From contig NZ_FRAD01000033.1 in NCBI RefSeq assembly GCF_900142225.1, positions 1 through 18,260 on the forward strand: a DNA stretch of 18,260 nt, in the 5' to 3' direction. The position numbers and the translations under genes are program-made. The notes beneath the pieces were generated by a model, which saw only the letters and a program-made list of their open reading frames with translations, ran no database searches and had not been told where the DNA came from. Shown in pieces: positions 1 to 7,491 of this stretch. Each line of letters opens with the position of its first letter. The first letter of the stretch is position 1. This DNA comes from Hathewaya proteolytica DSM 3090. Its GTDB lineage: Bacteria > Bacillota > Clostridia > Clostridiales > Clostridiaceae.

Positions 1-261
1 CCTAAGCCCTAGTTCCCCAGATTCTCTGTATGATTTACGCCATCTTTTGCTTGCACTCCAAATTCTATCATTACCTAATATATCTATATCAAAGCCTGCA
101 TCAATAAAAATTTGAGTTGGCAAATATCCCTTGTTATATTCAGCAATAAACAATGATTTAAATTCATCTGTATAAGTAATTCCACGTTTACTTACAGATT
201 TTACATATTTATTCTTTGATAAGACATCAATCTCTTCATCAGAAAATAATTTCTTGCTCAT
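1..261 (-). CDS. IS3-type transposase orfA (HTH protein), N-terminal part
   Basis: First 87 codons of a gene running off the left edge. The protein begins MSKKLFSDEEIDVLSKNKYV and continues through a Lys/Arg- and aromatic-rich stretch (residues about 25-85, including TYTDEFK near residue 27 and WSASKRWRKSYRESG near residue 68). I recognise this as the N-terminal helix-turn-helix region of clostridial IS3-family orfA proteins, which bind the element ends and are normally followed by an orfB carrying the DDE catalytic domain; that part would lie outside the window. ATG at 259-261 is preceded on the minus strand by AGAAAGG. Family assignment rests on remembered sequence character rather than a catalytic motif. 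The gene sits 73 bases from the stop codon of the regulator to its right, so an element end lies in or near 262-345. Confidence 0.7.
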   Translation of the reverse strand, partial: MSKKLFSDEEIDVLSKNKYVKSVSKRGITYTDEFKSLFIAEYNKGYLPTQIFIDAGFDIDILGNDRIWSASKRWRKSYRESGELGLR

Positions 262-291
262 TATATTCACAACCTTTCTATTACATTGTAC

Positions 292-345
292 AAAAAAAGA
301 TCCTGTAGGAGTAGACTTTTTTTTATTGTCTACTCTATAGGATCC
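292..345 (-). terminator. Rho-independent terminator of the Crp/Fnr-type regulator
   Basis: Two arms of about 18 bases (300-317 and 327-344) form a stem. Eight pairs next to the loop are perfect (GAGTAGAC with GTCTACTC); the outer GATCCT part also pairs after a small bulge. Read on the minus strand the stem is followed by a run of seven T (293-299), the standard intrinsic terminator layout. The regulator's stop codon (335-337) lies inside one arm. An alternative is that part of this palindrome is the end of the neighbouring insertion sequence. Confidence 0.75.
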
Positions 346-1033
346 ATTTTAGTAAGGCTTCTGGGTCTTTAATTCTAAAAGTTGATAAATGAAAATCAAT
401 AATGCCTTCATCACGTAGTTCGCACATTTCTCTGGATAAAGAAGGCCTAGAAACATTTAGAAATTCAGCTAGCTCGTTGCGCTTAAGAGGAATGTTTATG
501 GTGTAAATGTTAGTTTTTTGCTGTTGGTCCAGAAGGTATGCAGCAATTTTTCCTTTTATACTTTTAATTGAAAGATATTGAACTTTTTTGTTTAGCATTA
601 ATGCTTTATCAGATATTATTTTTATAAAGTTCTCTAAAAATGTATTGTGCCAAGTGCACATTTTGTTGCATCTAGATATGAGATCGGAGTTTTTTAAAAA
701 TAAAACTTTACAGGAATTTTGAACCCTCACTGTAACAGGCCATTTTTTGCGGCTAGAGAACACCAGCATTTCTCCGAACAAATCTCCTTCTTTTACTATG
801 GCGATTATGACCCTGTTTCCCTCTGAAGTCTCCTTTAAAACTGAAGCTTCTCCCTCTAAAATTATACCGAATTTATCTATATTTTCCCCAAAGCTGACAA
901 TGGGTTCGTTTTTGCCAAAGGTCTGTATTTTCGGATTTAAGCATTGCAACAAGCTAATGAGGTCTTCTTCTTTTATACCCTGAAATAAAGGCAATTTTTC
1001 TATTGTGCTTAAATAATCATTTATAATAATCAT
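335..1033 (-). CDS. Crp/Fnr-family transcriptional regulator, HcpR-like
   Basis: 232-residue regulator of typical Crp/Fnr length. Residues about 14-130 form the cyclic-nucleotide-type sensor beta-barrel (EGEASVLKE at 60-68 and KEGDLFGEMLVFS at 81-93 are the usual hallmarks), then the long dimer helix (about 130-170), then a winged helix-turn-helix at 184-213 (RNELAEFLNVSRPSLSREMC). There is no N-terminal FNR-type cysteine cluster; Cys122 and Cys126 are the only close pair. It is divergent from hcp, the arrangement known for HcpR regulators, which control hybrid cluster protein genes in response to nitrosative stress in anaerobes. The HcpR name comes from this context plus family. ATG at 1031-1033 is preceded on the minus strand by AAAGGATGG. 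A candidate promoter and an operator lie in the spacer; the operator is inside its inferred leader, suggesting autorepression. Confidence 0.85.
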   Translation of the reverse strand: MIIINDYLSTIEKLPLFQGIKEEDLISLLQCLNPKIQTFGKNEPIVSFGENIDKFGIILEGEASVLKETSEGNRVIIAIVKEGDLFGEMLVFSSRKKWPVTVRVQNSCKVLFLKNSDLISRCNKMCTWHNTFLENFIKIISDKALMLNKKVQYLSIKSIKGKIAAYLLDQQQKTNIYTINIPLKRNELAEFLNVSRPSLSREMCELRDEGIIDFHLSTFRIKDPEALLKWIL

Positions 1034-1049
1034 AAAAAACCATCCTTTT

Positions 1050-1063
1050 GTATCTTGAGATAC
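1050..1063. promoter_or_regulatory. Palindromic operator, likely for the divergent Crp/Fnr-type regulator
   Basis: GTATCTTGAGATAC has perfect 6-base arms (GTATCT / AGATAC) around TG. Its centre (1056.5) is about 41.5 bases upstream of the start point expected from the TATAAT at 1086-1091, the class II activator position for Crp/Fnr proteins. On the other side it lies about 19 bases downstream of the regulator's inferred start point, a position suited to autorepression. Binding by this regulator is inferred. Confidence 0.7.
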
Positions 1064-1081
1064 GGAACTCTTCTATTAAAA

Positions 1082-1110
1082 ATAATATAATAAACACATA
1101 AAAATAGCAA
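1082..1110 (-). promoter_or_regulatory. Candidate sigma-A promoter of the regulator gene
   Basis: On the minus strand TTGCTA (1110-1105) is followed after 17 bases by TATTAT (1087-1082). Transcription would start near 1075. The -10 element overlaps the -10 of the oppositely directed hcp promoter, so the two promoters probably compete. Confidence 0.5.
1086..1091 (+). promoter_or_regulatory. -10 element of an activator-dependent hcp promoter
   Basis: A perfect TATAAT. At the matching -35 position (1063-1068) the sequence is CGGAAC, a poor match to TTGACA, as expected of a promoter that needs an activator. The palindrome at 1050-1063 occupies the activator position. Confidence 0.6.
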
Positions 1111-1149
1111 GTAATCATTAATAATAAATGTTAGTATAGGAGGAACGTT

Positions 1150-2775
1150 ATGTCAAATATGTTTTGTTTTCAATGTCAAGAAGCTGCAGGTGGAAGAGGT
1201 TGTACTGTAAAGGGTGTCTGTGGTAAAACTGCTGAGGTTGCAAAGGCTCAAGATTTGTTGGTTTATGTGACTAAGGGCTTGGCAGTCATTAGCAATGAAG
1301 GAAGGAAAGTTGGAATAGTAAATAACCATGTTGATAAATATATAGTAGAGAATCTATTTTCCACAATAACAAATGCTAATTTTGATAAAGAAGTGATTTT
1401 AAATAGAGTAAGAGAGACTTTAGGGTTTAGAGATGAATTTATAAATAAGGGAGTAAAAGTTCCTAACGTTGCAAGCTGGGTAAGTGAGGATTTAAGTGAA
1501 TTCGAAAAGAAGGCTGAACAAGTTGGTGTTTTATCTACGGAAAATGAAGATATAAGAAGTTTGAGAGAGCTTATAATTTATGGATTAAAAGGATTATCAG
1601 CATATATGAAGCATGCTATGAATCTAGGTTACAATGACCAGGAGCTACATGGATTTATGGCAAAGGCTTTAGCAGCTACCCTAGATGATTCCTTATCTGC
1701 GGAGGATTTAGTAGCTCTTTCTCTAGAAACAGGTAAATATGGTGTTACTGCCATGGCATTGCTTGATAGAGCCAATACTGAAACTTATGGAAATCCTGAA
1801 ATCACAAAGGTGGATATTGGGGTTAGAAACAATCCAGCTATATTAATTTCTGGCCACGATTTAAAGGATCTTCAAATGCTTTTAGAACAAACAGAAGGCA
1901 CTGGTGTGGATGTTTACACTCATAGCGAAATGCTAGCTGGTCAATACTATCCAGCTTTCAAAAAGTATGCACACTTTGCAGGAAATTATGGCAATGCTTG
2001 GTGGAAGCAAGGGGAGGAATTTGAGAAGTTCAATGGAGTAATTCTGATGACTACAAATTGCGTAGTACCTCCAAGAGATTCATACAAAGATAGATTGTTT
2101 ACAACAGGAGCAACAGGGGTGCCAGGATGCAAGCACATCCATGCAGATGAAAGTGGCAAGAAGGATTTTTCACAGTTAATAAATATGGCCAAGCAATGCA
2201 AGTCTCCAACAGAAATTGAAAAAGGAGAAATTATAGGCGGATTCGCCCACAATCAAGTACTGTCACTAGCTGACAAAATTGTAGATGCGGTTAAAACTGG
2301 AGCTATAAGAAGATTTTTTGTAATGGCTGGTTGTGATGGAAGGGCGAAATCAAGAAATTACTATACTGAGTTTGCAGAAAAATTGCCAAAAGATACCGTT
2401 ATATTAACTGCGGGATGTGCAAAATATAAATATAACAAATTAAATCTTGGAGATATTGGCGGAATACCTAGAGTTTTAGATGCAGGACAGTGTAACGATT
2501 CTTATTCCTTAGTTGTAATCGCTTTAAAACTTCAAGAGGTATTTGGGCTAAGCGATGTAAATGAATTGCCTATATCATATAACATAGCGTGGTATGAGCA
2601 AAAGGCTGTAATTGTATTATTGTCATTATTACATCTTGGTGTTAAAAATATTCATCTAGGTCCAACTTTACCTGCCTTCCTATCGCCAAATGTGGCAAAA
2701 GTTTTAGTAGAGAATTTTGGAATAGCTGGCATTGGCACTGTGGATGAGGATATTCAGTTGTTTTTAGGAGAATAA
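1150..2775 (+). CDS. hcp: Hybrid cluster protein (hydroxylamine / nitric oxide reductase), class I
   Basis: 541-residue cytoplasmic iron-sulfur protein (prismane protein). Members reduce hydroxylamine to ammonia and NO to N2O and relieve nitrosative stress in anaerobes. Cys6, Cys9, Cys18 and Cys24 form the CX2CX8CX5C pattern of class I proteins, binding the proximal [4Fe-4S] cluster. All hybrid cluster ligands known from the Desulfovibrio enzyme are visible: His236, Glu260, Cys304, Cys395 (the persulfide cysteine, in MAGCDGR), Cys423 (TAGC), Cys448 (DAGQC) and Glu483 (WYEQK). ATG at 1150 has AGGAGG at 1138-1143. It shares a transcript with the hemerythrin gene 15 bases downstream; no hcr reductase gene is present, so the electron donor is encoded elsewhere. 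Control is probably by the divergent Crp/Fnr-type regulator. Confidence 0.96.
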   Translation: MSNMFCFQCQEAAGGRGCTVKGVCGKTAEVAKAQDLLVYVTKGLAVISNEGRKVGIVNNHVDKYIVENLFSTITNANFDKEVILNRVRETLGFRDEFINKGVKVPNVASWVSEDLSEFEKKAEQVGVLSTENEDIRSLRELIIYGLKGLSAYMKHAMNLGYNDQELHGFMAKALAATLDDSLSAEDLVALSLETGKYGVTAMALLDRANTETYGNPEITKVDIGVRNNPAILISGHDLKDLQMLLEQTEGTGVDVYTHSEMLAGQYYPAFKKYAHFAGNYGNAWWKQGEEFEKFNGVILMTTNCVVPPRDSYKDRLFTTGATGVPGCKHIHADESGKKDFSQLINMAKQCKSPTEIEKGEIIGGFAHNQVLSLADKIVDAVKTGAIRRFFVMAGCDGRAKSRNYYTEFAEKLPKDTVILTAGCAKYKYNKLNLGDIGGIPRVLDAGQCNDSYSLVVIALKLQEVFGLSDVNELPISYNIAWYEQKAVIVLLSLLHLGVKNIHLGPTLPAFLSPNVAKVLVENFGIAGIGTVDEDIQLFLGE

Positions 2776-2790
2776 GAAAGGAGCATATTC

Positions 2791-3345
2791 ATGGATGGAA
2801 TATCGTTAATGGTTGAGGAGCACGAAAATATAACAAGAATGTTGAAAATTGTCAGAAAAGCTTGTGTAAATGTTATGAATGGAAATGAAATCGACTTTGT
2901 GGATTTTGCCAACATGATAGAATTTATCAGATTTTATGCAGATAAGCATCATCATGAAAAGGAAGAAAAGTTTTTATTCAACAAAATGGTAGATGAGATT
3001 GGCGGTGCAGCAGAGAAACTGGTGAAATATGGTATGCTAGTTGAGCACGATTTGGGAAGATTTTATATAAAGGAACTGGAAGATTCACTTGCCAAGGTTA
3101 AAGCTGGAGACCAAGAGGCTAAACTGGACGTAATTTCTAATGCCATATCCTACACCCATTTGTTAACTAGGCACATAGACAAAGAAAACAATGTGGCGTA
3201 TCCATTTGCCAGAAGAAAGCTTTCTCAAGAAACATTGAGTAAAATCCATGAACAGTGCCAGACTTTTGAAGAAGAAAGAACCAGATTAGGTGTACAAGGT
3301 AAATATATAGAAATGCTGAAATGTCTTGAGGTAAAGTATAAATAA
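2791..3345 (+). CDS. Hemerythrin-like (HHE) domain protein
   Basis: 184-residue all-helical protein with hemerythrin-type diiron ligands: His11 (EEHENI), His53-His55 plus Glu57 and Glu59 (KHHHEKEE), His86 (VEHD), and His123, His128 and Glu132 (HLLTRHIDKEN). Such proteins bind O2, NO or iron through a non-haem diiron site in the cytoplasm. The gene starts 15 bases after hcp with AAAGGAG upstream and precedes a strong terminator, so hcp and this gene form a two-gene operon. That pairing suggests a role in O2 or NO capture or in repairing the Hcp clusters; this is inference. It lacks the Cys-rich N-terminus of Ric/YtfE iron-sulfur repair proteins, so it is a plain HHE protein rather than a clear Ric. 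Confidence 0.9.
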   Translation: MDGISLMVEEHENITRMLKIVRKACVNVMNGNEIDFVDFANMIEFIRFYADKHHHEKEEKFLFNKMVDEIGGAAEKLVKYGMLVEHDLGRFYIKELEDSLAKVKAGDQEAKLDVISNAISYTHLLTRHIDKENNVAYPFARRKLSQETLSKIHEQCQTFEEERTRLGVQGKYIEMLKCLEVKYK

Positions 3346-3360
3346 GCAAATAAACCAGAC

Positions 3361-3407
3361 AAAAATGGGGTAGTGTTGGAATTTTGAACACTGCTCTATT
3401 TTTATCT
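3361..3407 (+). terminator. Intrinsic terminator of the hcp-hemerythrin operon
   Basis: Arms 3361-3377 and 3387-3403 pair along all 17 positions in RNA if three G-U pairs are allowed, with a 9-base loop (3378-3386). The second arm ends in a T run. It lies 16 bases after the hemerythrin stop codon. Confidence 0.85.
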
Positions 3408-3501
3408 AATGAAAAGGGCTAGAGTAAGCGGTATTATAAGTATAACAAATAGCATTACAGCACAATATTAAAATAAAAAAATTAAGAAAGAAGGGTATGA
3501 A

Positions 3502-5295
3502 ATGAAATTAAAAACACATGACGACAGACTTACGCTTACAAATGGAAGTTATCACTCTCTAGTGAATGCAAGAAAACCAAAAGGAATAGATGACAAAAAG
3601 ACTTATTTAATTGGTACTGGAATTGGAGCTTTGGCAGCTGGATGTTTTTTAATTCGAGATGCTCACATGGACGGTAGCAAGATTACATTTTTAGAACAAT
3701 TAGATCTACCTGGTGGCTGCTTAGATGGTGCTGTTAGGCAGAATATGGACTATGTAGCTCGTGGTGGACGTGAAATGGGACATCATTTTGAAGTTCTATG
3801 GAATTTGTTTAGTTCGTTGCCATCAACAGAAGACCCTAATATGACAGTGCTAGATCATTTTTATTATACAAATCACGACGATCCAAACTACAGTAATTGC
3901 CGTATAACTACAAATCAAGGCGTTCGTTATGATAATGGAAAGTTTAATTTAGGTCAGGACTTAGCAAAGGAATTGGCTGCTTTTGTCAGTGTAACAGATG
4001 AAGAACTACAAAACAAATCTATTGAAGATATTTTTTCAGAGGAACTTCTAAATTCTGATTTCTGGGCATATTGGAGGACCATGTTTGCCTTTGAAAATTG
4101 GCACAGTGCCCTAGAAATGAAATTGTATATGAATCGTTTCATACACCATGTTGGTGGTCTGGCAAATCTTTCTGCTTTACAATTCTCTAGACACGACCAA
4201 TTTACTTCCTTTGTAAAACCTATGGTTAAATATCTAGAGGATCACGGAGCTAAATTCCAGTACGGTGTTACTGTAAATAATGTAGAATTCTCAATTTCAC
4301 AGGATAAAAAAGTTGCAAAGAAAATCATTGCTGTAGATAAAAGCGGAAAAGATATTTCTATAGATTTAACAGAAAATGATTTAGTGTTTATAACTAACGG
4401 ATCTATGACAGAGGGCTCTGGATATGGAGATGATAACACTCCTGCTCCATTCAATAAAGAGTTAGGCGGTTGCTGGAGAATGTGGAAGAACATTGCATCT
4501 CAATGTGATGAGTTTGGACACCCTGATAAATTCTGTACAGAACCAGAAAAGTCAAATTGGGAATCTTGTACAGTAACTTGTCATGATGAGAGGGTTCCTA
4601 AATATATTGAAAAAATCACCAAACGTTCTCCATATGGTGGGAAAACTGTAACAGGTGGTATAGTAACAGCTTTGGATTCTTCATGGCTAATGAGTTGGAC
4701 AATAAACCGTCAAGAGCAATATTACGGACAGCCTGAAAAAGACGTTGTAGTTTGGGTTTATGGTTTATTCTCTGATGTTCCTGGAGATTACATCAAAAAA
4801 CCTATGAGAGATTGTACTGGTAAGGAAATCACTAAGGAATGGTTGTATCATATAGGCGTTCCTGAAAATGAGATTGAAGAGTTGGCTACATCATGTACTG
4901 CGGTACCTGTTATGATGCCATTTATAACATCAATGTTCTTGCCACGTGAATTTGGAGATCGTCCTTATGTTGTACCAAAGAATGCAGTAAACTTTGCTTT
5001 CCTTGGACAATTTACAGAAACTTTGGATGATCCAGGACGTGATACTGTATTTACTATTGAGTATTCAGGACGTACAGCCATGGAAGCAGTATACGTATTA
5101 ACTGGCGTTGAAAAGGGAGTTCCTGAAGTCTTTGCTTCTAGATATGATATACGTTACTTGTTAAATGGAGGAATCAGCCTGTTAGATGGTGAAAAACCAA
5201 AACTTGATTTACCACCATTAGTTAGACGTAAAATCATGAAGCAGATAGCAGGCACAGAAATAGAAAAGCTATTAAAAGAATATGGAGTTATTTAA
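3502..5295 (+). CDS. ohyA: Oleate hydratase (FAD-dependent fatty acid double-bond hydratase)
   Basis: 597-residue flavoenzyme that adds water across the cis-9 double bond of oleic and related acids, giving 10-hydroxystearate; formerly called MCRA (myosin cross-reactive antigen). The Rossmann FAD motif GTGIGALAAG is at residues 38-47, with the acidic residue Glu65 (FLEQ) ending the second strand. The diagnostic loop RGGREM is at 87-92, with Glu91 matching the catalytic glutamate of characterised oleate hydratases. The C-terminal FAD contact region FAFLGQFTETLDDPGRDTVF (about 499-518) is also present. Length is normal for the family. ATG at 3502 is preceded by GAAAGAAGGG; an in-frame ATG five bases earlier hits a stop at once. 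It stands alone between two terminators; no promoter was recognised. The enzyme detoxifies unsaturated fatty acids, so a membrane stress role is plausible. Confidence 0.95.
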   Translation: MKLKTHDDRLTLTNGSYHSLVNARKPKGIDDKKTYLIGTGIGALAAGCFLIRDAHMDGSKITFLEQLDLPGGCLDGAVRQNMDYVARGGREMGHHFEVLWNLFSSLPSTEDPNMTVLDHFYYTNHDDPNYSNCRITTNQGVRYDNGKFNLGQDLAKELAAFVSVTDEELQNKSIEDIFSEELLNSDFWAYWRTMFAFENWHSALEMKLYMNRFIHHVGGLANLSALQFSRHDQFTSFVKPMVKYLEDHGAKFQYGVTVNNVEFSISQDKKVAKKIIAVDKSGKDISIDLTENDLVFITNGSMTEGSGYGDDNTPAPFNKELGGCWRMWKNIASQCDEFGHPDKFCTEPEKSNWESCTVTCHDERVPKYIEKITKRSPYGGKTVTGGIVTALDSSWLMSWTINRQEQYYGQPEKDVVVWVYGLFSDVPGDYIKKPMRDCTGKEITKEWLYHIGVPENEIEELATSCTAVPVMMPFITSMFLPREFGDRPYVVPKNAVNFAFLGQFTETLDDPGRDTVFTIEYSGRTAMEAVYVLTGVEKGVPEVFASRYDIRYLLNGGISLLDGEKPKLDLPPLVRRKIMKQIAGTEIEKLLKEYGVI

Positions 5296-5320
5296 TAGTT
5301 TGTTGTATTAAATAAATTGC

Positions 5321-5355
5321 TTAAAATCCCGATTTTTCATAATTCGGGATTTTAA
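5321..5355 (+). terminator. Terminator after oleate hydratase
   Basis: Perfect 12-base arms TTAAAATCCCGA (5321-5332) and TCGGGATTTTAA (5344-5355) around an 11-base loop. The distal arm ends in TTTTAA and is followed by TTTAT, so the T tract is moderate. It separates ohyA from the AAA+ operon and is symmetric enough to act in both directions. Confidence 0.75.
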
Positions 5356-5380
5356 TTTATCAGCATAGAACTAATTTGCA

Positions 5381-5385
5381 GGAGG
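5381..5385 (+). promoter_or_regulatory. Ribosome binding site fixing the AAA+ gene start at GTG 5394
   Basis: GGAGG lies eight bases before GTG 5394. A TTG at 5376 in the same frame lies upstream of this site and has no ribosome binding site of its own, so it is not the start. Confidence 0.8.
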
Positions 5386-5393
5386 TAAGTTCA

Positions 5394-7490
5394 GTGAAAG
5401 AAGAAAAAAATATCCCTACCATAGAAGAGATGCAATGTTGGTATGAAGAGGATTTGAGAAGGGAAACCGCAAAAGCTTTAGAAGATTATGAGGACAAAAA
5501 AATACAAGATCAAGGTGGATTTTTTAATGCCTTTAGGAGATTTGATGAGATAGATAAAAATATAAATTCTCATGTTAAAAGAGAAAATATGTATTATGAC
5601 AAATATAAGGCTTATGTAGAAGAAGAGACAGCCAATATGGGCGATAAAATAGAGGAAATTGAAAACTTAATTGAGTATGAAAAGTTTTTTCTTCGATTTG
5701 AAAGAAGGATTAATAAGGAAAGGAATAATTCCAATTACTACGGAAGCAATTCAGCTACAAGATATAGGGTTGATAGGATAGAAAAACTTAAAGGGGATCT
5801 AGAGAAGATTTTAGACAGTTCTCCGGAAGCTTGGAATTTCTATCATAAGCGTCAACTTATAAATGACATAGAAACTCAACATAATCAGCGTTTAGTAGCT
5901 GTTCCATATGTTGAGGATGCTAAACAAAGGGTTATCGATTCTTTGAATTTAGGTGTGCCTGTATATATTGTGGGACATTTGGGAAGTGGTAAAACTCAAT
6001 TAGCCATTGAGGCGGCCATGGATTTTACCATTGAAAACAAAATACAAAGGGACTTAGAAGAAAAGATGGAGAAATGGTTTGCATCGAACCCAAGGTCCAC
6101 AGAAAAAGAGGCCATTGAAAAATTTGAGGAGCTTAACAAAGAAAGAAAAAATCATTACAGGAATATATTAACAAAGGGAAATAAGGAAGAAATTGAAGCT
6201 TTGCAACCTTTATTTATATCTGGTTCACATAATTTGACTTATGAAGATATGTTTGTAGAGAAGACTTTATCTCTTACAAATAGCTTTTCTAAGGGATCTT
6301 ATATGGATTATCTCAATATGATTATAGAAGACTTCTATAAGTGGATGGACCAGCATAAAGAGGAATTACAGCAAATGACTGATGAGGAGCAGCTTCAGCT
6401 TAAAATTCAAATTTGGAAAAGCTTCTCTGATTTATTGGTGGCTAGCAATAGCAGTTTTGGTACTGTAATCAAAAAGATAGAAAGAGAAGTTCTAATTGCA
6501 GTAAAGGAAGGTCGACCTGTAATTATAGATGAATTGAATACCATAGCTATGCAGAATCTAATAGCTTTAAACGATATATTGCAGCGTCACGCTGGCAGTA
6601 CAGCCTATATCACGGGAGTTGGCCCTGTATATATTAAACCTGGTTTTGGTTTTATTGGCACAGGAAACTTATCTACTCAATTGGTAAATTATGAGGGTAC
6701 TAATGAATTGAATCCTGCCTTTAAATCTCGTTTTGTAACCATTGAGTACAATTATGTGCCACAAAATATAAGTGGTTCACTTAAGGAGCAGGAGTTCCCA
6801 GAGAGAAATGAGCTTTTCAGAATAATAATATCACAATTGGCAGATAAAAATGGAAGTATCCATATTCCACAATGCAAGAGGACTTTAGATGAATTGTTTA
6901 GATTTTCTCAGTTGTGTAGAGTTACGCAAAATGTTTTTATGGGCAAGTGGAAGGAAAATCAGGTGGAAAAAGATTTTTCTGTGGATGAGCCAGAGCTCAG
7001 GGAAGCTGTACTGTCTATTCGTAACATTTTACACGTTTTAAACAATTGGAATTCAGGAGAGGAAAAAGATTTAAGTAAAGCACTTTGGGACGGATTCATC
7101 AGTTCCATAACTTATGCTGATGACCAAAATTATATTCTGTCACAAGCAGTGCGTTTTGGATTTTTTCCAGTGTCAGAGGGTTGGAACATTGACATAAAAG
7201 GTATAGGGGCAACCACCACAACATATGAAGAAATTCGCACTCGTCCATATAAATATATTCGTCCATCCATGGAGACTTTAAGCTATTTAGATGTAGTTCA
7301 TTTGATATTTGGAAAGGGAATCACAAGAAATACTCTACCTGTAGAATTGAGTGACGCTTTTCAAGATAATATAGATCCATCTCTAAGAATTGATAGAAAA
7401 AAATACGAAGATCTAGATGAACAACTTTCTCACTTGGAGCATTCAAAGGATATACTGGAATACTTGGAAAGCAGTGAAGGAGAAATGTAA
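5394..7490 (+). CDS. MoxR/dynein-like AAA+ ATPase of a vWA-associated operon
   Basis: 698-residue protein starting at GTG 5394. Residues 1-160 are charged and largely helical, likely coiled coil. The AAA+ core follows: Walker A GHLGSGKT at 194-201, Walker B VIIDELN at about 376-382, sensor 1 FIGTGN at about 420-425, and arginine finger NPAFKSRF ending near 447. Walker A and Walker B are about 175 residues apart, roughly three times the normal spacing. Two charged helical inserts (about 215-270 and 300-370) flank the conserved FISGSHNLTYEDMF. Such ATPases usually work as hexameric remodellers with a vWA partner, and one is encoded two genes downstream. The C-terminal 220 residues are helical and unassigned. 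It is the first gene of a three-gene unit; the next starts one base after its stop. No promoter was recognised, and the substrate is unknown. Neither cobalamin genes (CobS) nor gas vesicle genes (GvpN) are nearby. Confidence 0.85.
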   Translation: MKEEKNIPTIEEMQCWYEEDLRRETAKALEDYEDKKIQDQGGFFNAFRRFDEIDKNINSHVKRENMYYDKYKAYVEEETANMGDKIEEIENLIEYEKFFLRFERRINKERNNSNYYGSNSATRYRVDRIEKLKGDLEKILDSSPEAWNFYHKRQLINDIETQHNQRLVAVPYVEDAKQRVIDSLNLGVPVYIVGHLGSGKTQLAIEAAMDFTIENKIQRDLEEKMEKWFASNPRSTEKEAIEKFEELNKERKNHYRNILTKGNKEEIEALQPLFISGSHNLTYEDMFVEKTLSLTNSFSKGSYMDYLNMIIEDFYKWMDQHKEELQQMTDEEQLQLKIQIWKSFSDLLVASNSSFGTVIKKIEREVLIAVKEGRPVIIDELNTIAMQNLIALNDILQRHAGSTAYITGVGPVYIKPGFGFIGTGNLSTQLVNYEGTNELNPAFKSRFVTIEYNYVPQNISGSLKEQEFPERNELFRIIISQLADKNGSIHIPQCKRTLDELFRFSQLCRVTQNVFMGKWKENQVEKDFSVDEPELREAVLSIRNILHVLNNWNSGEEKDLSKALWDGFISSITYADDQNYILSQAVRFGFFPVSEGWNIDIKGIGATTTTYEEIRTRPYKYIRPSMETLSYLDVVHLIFGKGITRNTLPVELSDAFQDNIDPSLRIDRKKYEDLDEQLSHLEHSKDILEYLESSEGEM
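7477..7482 (+). promoter_or_regulatory. Ribosome binding site fixing the propeller gene start at ATG 7492
   Basis: AAGGAG inside the end of the ATPase gene, nine bases before ATG 7492. An upstream in-frame ATG at 7417 lies deep in the ATPase gene and would add 25 residues with no family-like character. Confidence 0.75.
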
Positions 7491-7491
7491 A

